Positions 16,660 through 27,640 of a stretch of 36,429 nt of DNA are shown piece after piece; position 1 is the stretch's first letter, and the number at the start of each line of letters is the position of its first letter. The notes under the pieces are model-generated. The model saw only the letters and a list, made by a program, of their open reading frames with translations. It had not been told where the DNA came from and did not search any database. A program made the position numbers and the translations under genes. The stretch covers positions 1 to 36,429 of the forward strand of contig JAEMRG010000001.1 of the NCBI GenBank assembly GCA_016463455.1. Direction: 5' to 3'. The stretch is from Rhodoferax sp. (GTDB lineage Bacteria > Pseudomonadota > Gammaproteobacteria > Burkholderiales > Burkholderiaceae_C).

Positions 16660-18162
16660 ATGTCGCCGCTCGCTGTGTTTTGCAACCGCACTCTTTGTTG
16701 GCCTTGGCTTGCATGGATGCTTCTGGCTTTGCCTGCGCTTAGCGGCGCCTCAGAGGCGCCGGTAGCAGACCCAACCGTCGCCTGCCGCGTTGCGGGTCTC
16801 AAAACCGAGGCGCGCTGTGGGCATATAGCGCGCGCGCTCAATCCGGCGCGCGCCGGCGGGGCGCAAATCAATGTGCACTTTGTGGTCCTGCGCTCAGTGT
16901 CGCGCAACCGCAAGCCAGACCCGGTCTTTCTGCTCGCTGGCGGTCCTGGCCAAAGTGCGATTAACTTGGCCTCCGCCGTTTTTCCCTTGTTCGAACGTTT
17001 GCTTTTGCAACGCGACCTGGTGTTGGTGGACCAGCGCGGCACCGGCCAGTCGGCGCCGTTAATGTGCCCGAACGCGCCCGTGGCCCTCTTTCCCTCGGCG
17101 AACGCGCAAGCCCAGGAACTGGCCCGATGCCGCGCCGCGCTGGAGCGTCTGCCCTACATCGCGGCGCCCGCCGACCTAGGTTTGTTCACTACGACCCTAG
17201 CCATGCAAGACCTGGACGCGGTACGCCAAGCGCTGGGAGCAGAGCAGATCAATCTGGTCGGCGCTTCTTACGGTACCCGCGCTGCCTTGGAATACATGCG
17301 CCAGTTTGGCGCCCATGTGCGGCGTAGCGTGCTGGACGGCGTGGCCCCGCCTGACATGGTGTTGCCCACCACCATCGGCCCAGATAGTCAGGCCGCTCTC
17401 GATGCCCTGTGGGCCAGTTGCACTGCACAAAGTCATTGTCAAAAAGCCTTTCCCACGCTGTCAGCCGACTGGCAGGCACTTTGGAAGATAGTGCCCAAGG
17501 CTGTGACGCTGGCGCACCCCATGACCGGCCAAGCGACCACGGTGCGCGTGACGCCTGAGGCGGTCATGGGCGCTGTTGGCGGCGCGCTGTACACGCCGGC
17601 TTTGGCGGCCACATTACCCCAGGCCGTGCATGACGCGGCGCGTGGACATTTTGAAGGTTTGGCTGGGCTGGCGAGCGCTGTGCAACATGGAGCACCCTCC
17701 ATGCGGCTTGCCATGGGCATGCACCTGGGCGTGGTCTGCGCCGAAGACTACCCCCTTATGCCCGCGGTGGCAACCGTCAGCGCACCCCATACCGACTCGC
17801 AAGCACACTATCGCGCAGCTTGCCGCGACTGGCCACAAGGCGCAGTACCGGCGGATTTCTACCAAATCCCTGCCACGCAGCACGCCAGCTTGTTGCTCAG
17901 TGGCGGTCTCGATCCGGTCACACCACCACGCCATGCGCAGCGGGTGCAGCAGGCGCTTGGTCCCTTGGCACGCCATGTGGTCGTGCCGCAGGCGGGGCAT
18001 GGCGTCTTGTCCCATGCCTGCATGCGCAAGGTGTTGACGGCCTTTATCCAAGCATCCGACAACGACAAGGCACTGGCGATCGATGCCAGTTGCGCCCAAT
18101 CGATCCCGCGACCGCTTGCTTTTGTGCGGCCCGTCGAACCCACTTTTGGTAGCGCACCATGA
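16660..18162 (+). CDS. Secreted alpha/beta hydrolase, S33 peptidase with TAP-like C-terminal domain
   Basis: Alpha/beta hydrolase of the S33 family related to tripeptidyl/prolyl aminopeptidases, 500 residues. An N-terminal hydrophobic stretch ending near SGASEA suggests secretion to the periplasm. Catalytic features are the GGPGQS oxyanion segment, DQRGTGQS, nucleophile S203 in GASYG, acid D418 in GGLDPVTP and H447 in QAGHGVL. The last part matches the TAP-like C-terminal domain. Several cysteines could form disulfides, which fits export. It lies 58 bp after the RND gene, and its stop overlaps the next ATG by 4 nt (ATGA), so translation is likely coupled to the ABC exporter that follows. The natural role may be removing residues from peptides or hydrolysing an exported ester or amide; substrate unknown. 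Confidence 0.88.
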   Translation: MSPLAVFCNRTLCWPWLAWMLLALPALSGASEAPVADPTVACRVAGLKTEARCGHIARALNPARAGGAQINVHFVVLRSVSRNRKPDPVFLLAGGPGQSAINLASAVFPLFERLLLQRDLVLVDQRGTGQSAPLMCPNAPVALFPSANAQAQELARCRAALERLPYIAAPADLGLFTTTLAMQDLDAVRQALGAEQINLVGASYGTRAALEYMRQFGAHVRRSVLDGVAPPDMVLPTTIGPDSQAALDALWASCTAQSHCQKAFPTLSADWQALWKIVPKAVTLAHPMTGQATTVRVTPEAVMGAVGGALYTPALAATLPQAVHDAARGHFEGLAGLASAVQHGAPSMRLAMGMHLGVVCAEDYPLMPAVATVSAPHTDSQAHYRAACRDWPQGAVPADFYQIPATQHASLLLSGGLDPVTPPRHAQRVQQALGPLARHVVVPQAGHGVLSHACMRKVLTAFIQASDNDKALAIDASCAQSIPRPLAFVRPVEPTFGSAP

Positions 18163-18968
18163 TCCTGATCGACCACGTCGCCAAGCGTTTTGCAGCGCCT
18201 GCTGCGGGCGCGGGCTGGCAGCGCAAAGGCTGGCGGATTGCGCGCACACCGCAGGCGTGGGTGCAGGCGGTTAGCGACATCAGTCTGCACGCCCCGAATG
18301 GCCAGATTACCGGTTTGCTCGGGCCCAATGGCGCAGGTAAAACCAGTACCTTGCGTATGCTGGCCGGCTTGCTAATCCCTGACAGCGGGCGCTTGGAGGT
18401 AGATGGCCTGTCGGTCACGCAGCAGCGCGCCAAGGCGCAGGCGCGCATGGGTATCCTGGCCGATGCGCGTGGGCTGTACCCGCGTCTGACGGCGCGGGAA
18501 AACATGGTGTACTTTGGTCGACTCCAAGGATTGTCGGACCGGGCCGCCCAGGCCCGCGCCGAGCAACTGGGCGATCTGCTGGACTTGCGTTCTTTGTTGG
18601 ACCGCCCTACCGAGGGTTTTAGCCAGGGCGAGCGCGTCAAAACCGCATTGGCCCGCGCGCTGGTGCACGACCCGGACAACATCATTCTCGATGAGCCCAC
18701 CAATGGGCTGGATGTGCTGGCTACGCGAGCGCTGCGCGAGACACTTCGGTATTTATGCTCGCCAGCGGGCGGGAGTAAATGCATTGTGTTTTCCACCCAC
18801 ATCATGCAAGAGGTCGAGCGTCTGTGTGATCAGGTCGTCGTGGTGGCCCGGGGGCGCAATATTGCGCACGGCAGCGTTGCTGATTTGCTGGCGCAGACGG
18901 GGCAAACAGATTTTGAAGACGCCTTTGTGAAGCTGGCTTTCACGGCAGACCCGGAGCTAGCGGTATGA
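18159..18968 (+). CDS. ABC exporter ATP-binding protein (NatA-like)
   Basis: ATPase subunit of an ABC-2 type exporter, 269 residues. Walker A is GPNGAGKTS (55-63), the signature is FSQGE in place of LSGGQ (as in NatA-type proteins), and Walker B is IILDEP with D178 and E179. The H-loop is in VFSTHIMQEVERLCD. A basic, aromatic insertion (about residues 12-35, WQRKGWRIARTPQAW) precedes the Walker A strand. The start overlaps the S33 stop by 4 nt and its own stop overlaps the next start by 4 nt, showing tight coupling. It pairs with the downstream permease. NatAB of Bacillus exports Na+; whether this pair moves Na+ or a peptide or lipid cannot be decided. Confidence 0.92.
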   Translation: MILIDHVAKRFAAPAAGAGWQRKGWRIARTPQAWVQAVSDISLHAPNGQITGLLGPNGAGKTSTLRMLAGLLIPDSGRLEVDGLSVTQQRAKAQARMGILADARGLYPRLTARENMVYFGRLQGLSDRAAQARAEQLGDLLDLRSLLDRPTEGFSQGERVKTALARALVHDPDNIILDEPTNGLDVLATRALRETLRYLCSPAGGSKCIVFSTHIMQEVERLCDQVVVVARGRNIAHGSVADLLAQTGQTDFEDAFVKLAFTADPELAV

Positions 18969-20158
18969 GCCGTTCACCCCTTTCGCGCGCGCTGGGCCAA
19001 TGGGTCGCAGTTTTTCTCAAAGAGGCCAAAGACGCATGGCGCGATCGTCGCACCCTGCGCATGGTGCTATTGCTCAGCGTAGTGCAAGGGCCTCTGGTCT
19101 TGTTGCTGGTCTCCACTTTGGCGAGCGAAAAAGAGAGCCGCATCGACAAGCGCGAAATCTACCTTCAGGGCCTGCAATATGCGCCGGACTTACAAAACTT
19201 CATTGAGCGCCAGGCCTACGGCATCAAGGCCCCGCCCGCCGATGCGATGGACCAGCTCGCCACCGGACAGTTAGAGGACGCCATCATCGTGGTACCGCCG
19301 GATTTTGAGCAGCAATTACAGACCCTGCAGATGCCTTCCATCGCAATTTATGCCAATAGCAGCAGCCGTGGCTCCAGCACCTCGCGCGATGTAGCCCGCA
19401 AGCTTTTACAGGCTTATGCCCAAGAGCGCGTGGCCTTGACACTGGTTGTACGCGGCGTTGGCGTCGCCAGCCTCAAGCCGCTCGAAGTGCAAGAGCACGA
19501 CATGGCCGATGCCAGTGCGCGTGCGGCACAGTTGACCGGCTCCTTGATCCCTTTATACGTCCTGATTGCGGTGCTGACCGGTGCCATGGGCGCCGCAATG
19601 GACAGCACCGCCGGCGAGCGCGAGCGCAGCTCGCTGGAACCCTTGATGATGAACCCGGTCTCGCCCTGGGCGCTTGCGCTCGGCAAATGGTGTGCTGTCG
19701 CCCTGCTGGCCGCCTTGATTGCCTTGCTCACGAGTCTGAGTTTTATTCCGGCCCAGTTTTTGATTCGCAGCGACGCCTTGCAGGCATTGTTTCGCTTTGA
19801 CTTGTCTGATGCCATGCACTTTGGCCTCATTTGCCTGCCCTTTGCCGGTGCTGTATCCGCCATACTTATGGCTACGTCGGTGCGCGGCAAGAGTATCAAA
19901 GAAGCCCAGGCGGGTAATTCCCTGGTGCTCATGACGTTTATGCTTTTGCCCTTGGTGTCTTTGCTCAACGACGCTGCCGAGCCCGATTGGTACTATCTGG
20001 TGCCCTCCTTGGCACAACAAACCTTGATGCTACATGTCTTGCGCGCCGAGCCCATAGCGCTCTGGCAGTGGCTGCTACCGTCTGCGGTAGGCTTGCTGGT
20101 GACGGTGGCCGCATTGGCTTACGTGGGACGGGCCTTGCGCAGTAATGCGGTGCACTGA
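18965..20158 (+). CDS. ABC-2 type exporter permease (NatB-like)
   Basis: Membrane subunit paired with the preceding ATPase, 397 residues. It shows one N-terminal helix (MVLLLSVVQGPLVLLLVSTL), an extracytoplasmic domain of about 150 residues, then five helices from about residue 185. The conserved cytoplasmic motif GERERSSLEPLMMNPVS follows the second helix, as in ABC2_membrane_3 and NatB proteins. The ATG at 18965 overlaps the ATPase stop by 4 nt. After it comes a 132-bp gap, the longest in this plus-strand series, so the next ABC unit may have its own promoter. Confidence 0.88.
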   Translation: MSRSPLSRALGQWVAVFLKEAKDAWRDRRTLRMVLLLSVVQGPLVLLLVSTLASEKESRIDKREIYLQGLQYAPDLQNFIERQAYGIKAPPADAMDQLATGQLEDAIIVVPPDFEQQLQTLQMPSIAIYANSSSRGSSTSRDVARKLLQAYAQERVALTLVVRGVGVASLKPLEVQEHDMADASARAAQLTGSLIPLYVLIAVLTGAMGAAMDSTAGERERSSLEPLMMNPVSPWALALGKWCAVALLAALIALLTSLSFIPAQFLIRSDALQALFRFDLSDAMHFGLICLPFAGAVSAILMATSVRGKSIKEAQAGNSLVLMTFMLLPLVSLLNDAAEPDWYYLVPSLAQQTLMLHVLRAEPIALWQWLLPSAVGLLVTVAALAYVGRALRSNAVH

Positions 20159-20223
20159 CCCGGCATGCGGACCAGTCAGTCTTTTTTGCAGTCCATTCCC
20201 GTTTTTCTGTAGTTGGTCGCTCA

Positions 20224-20242
20224 GGCCTTGGCCTGCAAGGCC
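20224..20242. other. Small perfect hairpin in the gap between two ABC units
   Basis: Arms ggccttg (20224-20230) and caaggcc (20236-20242) pair perfectly around a 5-nt loop. No T-tract follows, so it is not a clear intrinsic terminator. It could modulate readthrough or mRNA stability between the NatAB-like pair and the next ATPase gene. Confidence 0.3.
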
Positions 20243-20290
20243 AGAAAGCGCACAATTTGTCTCGCATTTCATGAAAAAAGGGCTTTTCCC

Positions 20291-21198
20291 ATGCTTGAAC
20301 TCTGTCAACTTTCGCATCGCTATGCCAACGGCACCCAGGCGCTCGATAGCGTCGATTTACATATCCCAAAGGGCATGTTCGGTCTGCTGGGTCCCAATGG
20401 CGCTGGCAAATCCACCCTGATGCGTTGTATTGCCAGCTTGCAAACCCCAAGCGAAGGCAGCATCCGTTTTGGCGACATCGATGTGGTGCGCGAACCCGAA
20501 AAACTGCGCCAGGTTCTGGGCTATCTGCCGCAGGACTTTGGCGTTTATCCGCGCATCAGTGCCAATGATTTGTTAGACCATCTGGCCGTACTCAAAGGCA
20601 TCACAGGGCGCGGCGCGCGCAAAGACACGGTCGAAAGCCTGTTGGCGAAAGTGAATCTATGGGACGTGCGCAAAAAGGCCGTTGCAGGGTTTTCGGGTGG
20701 CATGCGTCAGCGATTTGGCATTGCCCAGGCCTTGATTGGCAACCCCAAGCTGATCATTGTGGACGAGCCCACTGCCGGTTTGGATCCGGAGGAGCGCAAC
20801 CGGTTTAACAATTTACTGGTAGAAATCGGCGAGCAAGTGGTGGTGATTTTGTCGACCCATATCGTTGACGATGTCTCTGATCTGTGTCCCCAAATGGCCA
20901 TCATCGTAGGCGGGCGGGTACTTTTGCAAGGTGCACCCGAAGCCCTGGTGCAAAGTTGCAGGGTCGGGTTTGGCGCCGCGAAATCGCTACCGGTGCTTTG
21001 GACGAGTTTCGTAAGCAGTACTCGGTCATTGCCAATCGGCTGCGTGCAGGTCAAACCGTCATCCATGTGCTGGCCGACAGCGCCCCCGATGCGCAGTTTG
21101 CGCCCGTGACGGGTTCCTTGGAAGACCTGTATTTTTCGATTGTGGTCGCAGCCCGGCAAGCCGCTGGCGCCGCGTCCCATGCCGCGGCCCAGGCCTGA
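20291..21198 (+). CDS. ABC transporter ATP-binding protein with an apparent -1 frameshift
   Basis: ATPase partner of the following permease/M1 fusion. From ATG 20291 (MLELCQLSHRY) it has Walker A GPNGAGKS (from G34), the Q-loop in LPQDFGVYP, signature FSGGMRQR and Walker B IIVDEP (D158, E159), with the H-loop in LSTHIVDD. At about 20951-20956 (caaagttg, residue 221) the reading frame breaks. The original frame runs on as an unrelated tail to 21109, while the -1 frame gives a sensible C-terminal domain (GRVWRREIATGALDEFRKQY... to the stop at 21198). One extra A here would restore a 302-residue protein of normal length. This is a real mutation, a sequencing error in a short A-run, or less likely programmed frameshifting. 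All ATP-binding motifs precede the break. The stop is 7 nt before the next gene. Confidence 0.85.
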
Positions 21199-21205
21199 GC
21201 CCGCC

Positions 21206-24200
21206 ATGTGGAGCGCTATCGCACTTTTTGAAGTCCGCTACCAGCTGCGGTCGCCGCTGTTTGTGGTGGCTTTCGCCTTGTTTTTCTTGCTGGCCTTTGG
21301 CAGTGTCGCTTCTGAAAACATCCGCATAGGTGCGGGCGGCAATGTGCATGTCAATGCACCGTTTGCCATTGCCCAGACCATTGCGGTGCTCAATTTGTTT
21401 GGGTTGTTTGTGGTCACCGCCTTCGTTGCCAATGTCATTATTCGCGATGATGAAACCGGCTTTGCACCACTGATACGCAGTACGCGGATTGGAAAATTCG
21501 ATTATCTAATGGGGCGTTTTAGCGGTGCACTTTTTGCCGCTTTGGCGGTGATGGCCTCGGTGCCGCTGGGCATGTTTATAGGCAGCCTGATGCCCTGGAT
21601 AGACCCGGAAACAATGGGCCCCATGGTATTGCAGCATTATGGCCTGGCGTTTTTATATTTCGCTGTGCCTACCTTGTTCTTGACGGCAGCAGCCTTCTTT
21701 GCCTTGGCCACCGCCACCCGCTCGCTCATGTGGACCTTTATCGGCGTTATTGCATTTTTGGTCTTGTTCATTACCTCGCGCATCATGCTGCGCGATCCCG
21801 CTTGGGACGCGGTATCGGCATGGAGCGATCCTTTTGGTGTGAGCGCACTCAATCAGGTAACGCGCTACTGGACGGCGGCCGAGCGCAATACGCAATTGCC
21901 AGAGATGACTGGCCTCATTTTGTACAACCGTCTGCTTTGGTGCGCCATTGGCCTGGCCTTTCTCGCCTTGGCCTACGCGATTTTCCGATTTGATTGGGCG
22001 GCAGACGCCCCTGGTAAAAAATCGATGGCGAGCGCCTCCCTGGACTCCTTACCCCCCGCTCAGCGCCCCCTGCCAGTCGGCGACGGCGGGCCGCAGGTAG
22101 CCTTTGCGCAGTGTCTGGAATTGACGCGCTTTGACCTGGCCTATGTGCTGCGCAGCCCTGCTTTTATCGTGCTGCTGGTTTTGGGTTTGTTCAACGCTTT
22201 GGGTGCTATGACGGGTACCGTGGATCAGCGTGGGGTGGAGTTTTTCCCTGTCACCCGCAACATGATCGGCGCGCTCAGCGGCGCTTACAACTTGTTTATT
22301 TTCATCATCGCTGTGTTTTACGCGGGCGAATTGGTCTGGCGCGACCGCGACCGCCGCATGCACGAAATTGTCGGCGCCAGTGCTGCGCCCGACTGGGCTT
22401 TTATGTTGCCTAAGGTGCTGGCCATTGGCGGTGTTTTACTGGCCACCTTTGTGGTCGCGGTGTTGGGTGCTATCGCTTTTCAGACCTTTCACGGCTATAC
22501 AGAATTTGAACTCTCAGCCTATGTCGCGTGGTTTATTGCCCCGCATATCGTGGAGGCGTTTTTGCTGGCCGTATTGGCCATCTTTGTGCAAACCCTAGTG
22601 CCCAACAAATTCAGTGGCTGGGCGGTGATGCTGCTGTACTTTGTTTCAACCATTGTGCTGGTCAACCTGGGCTTTGAGCACAATTTGTACAACTATGGCA
22701 GCAGCACGGCGGTACCGCTTTCGGATATGAACGGTTCCGGCCATTTTTGGATAGGCCGCAGTTGGATGCAGCTGTACTGGCTTGGTTTTGCGGGTGTGTT
22801 GCTGGTGTTCAGCCATTTGATGTGGCGCCGCGGCGTCGATACCTCACTGCTACCTCGCATGCGCCGTTTATCTGGACGCCTGCGGGGCGGTGTGCTGGTG
22901 GTATTTGCGGCTTCTGCCAGCCTCTGGCTGGGTGCGGGCGCCTGGATTTTTTACAACACCAATATGCTCAACCGTTACGAGGTACGCGACGAACGAGAGG
23001 TACTCGCCGCTGATATGGAAAAGCAATTGCTGGGCTTTGAGAGCCTGCCCCAGCCCACCATCATCGAGGTGAATCTGCAAGTCGACTTGTACCCGCGGCA
23101 ACAACGGGCGCAAACCCAAGGCAGCTATGTTTTGGAAAACCGCAGCGGTGTAGCTTTGAGCCACTTCCATGTCCAGTTTGACCCGGATGCCCAGCAGCTT
23201 ACGCTGGCCATGGAGGGCGCACAATTAGAAAAAGACTACCCGCGATTTGGCTATCGCATTTATGCCCTGACTAAACCCATGGTGGTCGGAGAGCGGCGCA
23301 CGCTGAACTTTTCAAACATCCTTGAACAGAAGGGCTTTAAAAACGAGGCTAACCAAACCCGTATCGTGGAAAACGGCAGTTTTCTGAATAATTTTGAAGT
23401 TGCGCCACTGATAGGTATCAGCCGCGAGGCGTTTTTGCAAGACCGCGTCAAGCGGCGCAAGCAGGGTCTACCCGCCGAACTGCGTCCCGCCAAGCTGGAG
23501 GACCAGCAGGCCAATGCGCATCATTATTTGCGGCACGACAGCGATTGGGTTCAGGCGCAAATCACCCTGAGCACGGATGCAGACCAAACGCCGGTGGCAC
23601 CAGGCTATACCGTGAGCGATACCACGGCCAATGGTCGGCGCACCTTAGTCACCCGCACCGAAGCACCGATCCATAACTTCTTTTCATTGCAGTCGGCGCG
23701 CTACACCGTCAAGACAGACCTGTGGAAAAGCCCGAGTGGCAAGACCGTCGATCTGGCGGTGTATCACCATGGCCCCCATGACCACAATGTGCAGCGCATG
23801 CTGGATGCGATGAAGGCCAGTCTGGATGTCTTTAGCGAGAAATTTTCGCCTTATCAATTCCGCCAAATGCGAATTTTGGAATTTCCGGCTTACGCGTCCT
23901 TTGCACAGTCCTTCGCCAATACCGTGCCTTACTCTGAGTCCCTTGGCTTTATCCAAAATTTTAAAGAAGAGTCGCGCGATAGCAAGATCGATTTGGTTAC
24001 TTACATCACCGCCCACGAGGTGGCGCACCAATGGTGGGCGCACCAAGTTATCGGCGCGGATAAGCAGGGCATGACGATGCTCAGCGAATCCTTTTCTCAG
24101 TACGGCGCATTGCTGGTGATGGAGAAACTCTACGGTCGCGAGCAGATCCGTAAATTTTTGAAATATGAACTTGACGGCTATTTGCGCAGCCGGGGCGGCG

Positions 24201-24817
24201 AGGTGCTAGAGGAGTTGCCGCTGTACCGGGTTGAAAACCAGGGCTATACCCATTACCAAAAAGGCGGCCTGGCCATGTACGCGCTGAAAGAGGAGGTGGG
24301 CGAAGCTGCGGTTAACCGCGCTTTGCAAAAGTTGCTGGCCCAATTTGCCTTCAAGGCCGCACCTTACCCCTCGAGCACGGATTTCTTGCGTTTATTGCGC
24401 GCCGAGGTGGATCCACGTCAGCATGCCTTGATTTCTGATCTATTCGAAAAAATCACGCTCTACGACCTCAAGGCCAGCGCACCTTCTGTGCAAGCGCGTG
24501 CCGATGGCAAGTTTGACGTTCGCTTTACCGTGCAGGCTAGTAAGTTTTATGCCGACGGAAAAGGCAAGGAAACCGAGGCGCCCTTGGCGGAAACTTTCGA
24601 AATAGGCGCTTTCAGTGCCGAGCCCGCCAAGAAAGGTTATGGGCCGCAGGCGGTGCTGGCCTTGCAGCGCGTGGCCTTGCACTCAGGCAGCCAAGAGCTG
24701 CATCTGGTGACCGATAAGGCGCCTGCCTTTGTGGGGGTGGACCCCTTCAACATGCGTATCGACCGCAATTCCAATGACAATGTCGTCAAAGTGGGCGCGC
24801 CGGGCGCTACACCCTAG
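21206..24817 (+). CDS. ABC permease fused to a periplasmic M1-family metallopeptidase domain
   Basis: Fusion of 1203 residues. The first about 600 residues are an ABC-2 type membrane region of two halves (about 1-270 and 300-600) with roughly twelve hydrophobic helices; a polar linker follows the first half. The rest is an extracytoplasmic M1-like peptidase: a beta-rich N-domain (about 640-860), then the zinc site H937-E-V-A-H941 with Glu in MLSESFSQY 20 residues after H941. A GAMEN exopeptidase motif is not visible; EFPAYASFAQSF occupies about that place. This architecture occurs in annotated bacterial genomes, but its function is not known to me. The ATG at 21206 fits the membrane start and lies 7 nt after the ATPase stop; the M16 gene starts 15 nt after it. 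Inference: ATP-driven movement of a peptide or protein coupled to its cleavage. Confidence 0.9.
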   Translation: MWSAIALFEVRYQLRSPLFVVAFALFFLLAFGSVASENIRIGAGGNVHVNAPFAIAQTIAVLNLFGLFVVTAFVANVIIRDDETGFAPLIRSTRIGKFDYLMGRFSGALFAALAVMASVPLGMFIGSLMPWIDPETMGPMVLQHYGLAFLYFAVPTLFLTAAAFFALATATRSLMWTFIGVIAFLVLFITSRIMLRDPAWDAVSAWSDPFGVSALNQVTRYWTAAERNTQLPEMTGLILYNRLLWCAIGLAFLALAYAIFRFDWAADAPGKKSMASASLDSLPPAQRPLPVGDGGPQVAFAQCLELTRFDLAYVLRSPAFIVLLVLGLFNALGAMTGTVDQRGVEFFPVTRNMIGALSGAYNLFIFIIAVFYAGELVWRDRDRRMHEIVGASAAPDWAFMLPKVLAIGGVLLATFVVAVLGAIAFQTFHGYTEFELSAYVAWFIAPHIVEAFLLAVLAIFVQTLVPNKFSGWAVMLLYFVSTIVLVNLGFEHNLYNYGSSTAVPLSDMNGSGHFWIGRSWMQLYWLGFAGVLLVFSHLMWRRGVDTSLLPRMRRLSGRLRGGVLVVFAASASLWLGAGAWIFYNTNMLNRYEVRDEREVLAADMEKQLLGFESLPQPTIIEVNLQVDLYPRQQRAQTQGSYVLENRSGVALSHFHVQFDPDAQQLTLAMEGAQLEKDYPRFGYRIYALTKPMVVGERRTLNFSNILEQKGFKNEANQTRIVENGSFLNNFEVAPLIGISREAFLQDRVKRRKQGLPAELRPAKLEDQQANAHHYLRHDSDWVQAQITLSTDADQTPVAPGYTVSDTTANGRRTLVTRTEAPIHNFFSLQSARYTVKTDLWKSPSGKTVDLAVYHHGPHDHNVQRMLDAMKASLDVFSEKFSPYQFRQMRILEFPAYASFAQSFANTVPYSESLGFIQNFKEESRDSKIDLVTYITAHEVAHQWWAHQVIGADKQGMTMLSESFSQYGALLVMEKLYGREQIRKFLKYELDGYLRSRGGEVLEELPLYRVENQGYTHYQKGGLAMYALKEEVGEAAVNRALQKLLAQFAFKAAPYPSSTDFLRLLRAEVDPRQHALISDLFEKITLYDLKASAPSVQARADGKFDVRFTVQASKFYADGKGKETEAPLAETFEIGAFSAEPAKKGYGPQAVLALQRVALHSGSQELHLVTDKAPAFVGVDPFNMRIDRNSNDNVVKVGAPGATP

Positions 24818-24832
24818 AAAGTAGAGATTTCT

Positions 24833-27619
<2,787 letters not shown>

Positions 27620-27640
27620 ACGGCAAGCGCTACATGGTGC

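Noticed and set aside
20951..20957. Programmed -1 frameshift in the ATPase gene
   Set aside because: The site caaagtt does not fit the X XXY YYZ slippery heptamer and no strong downstream structure is evident; a one-base indel is simpler.
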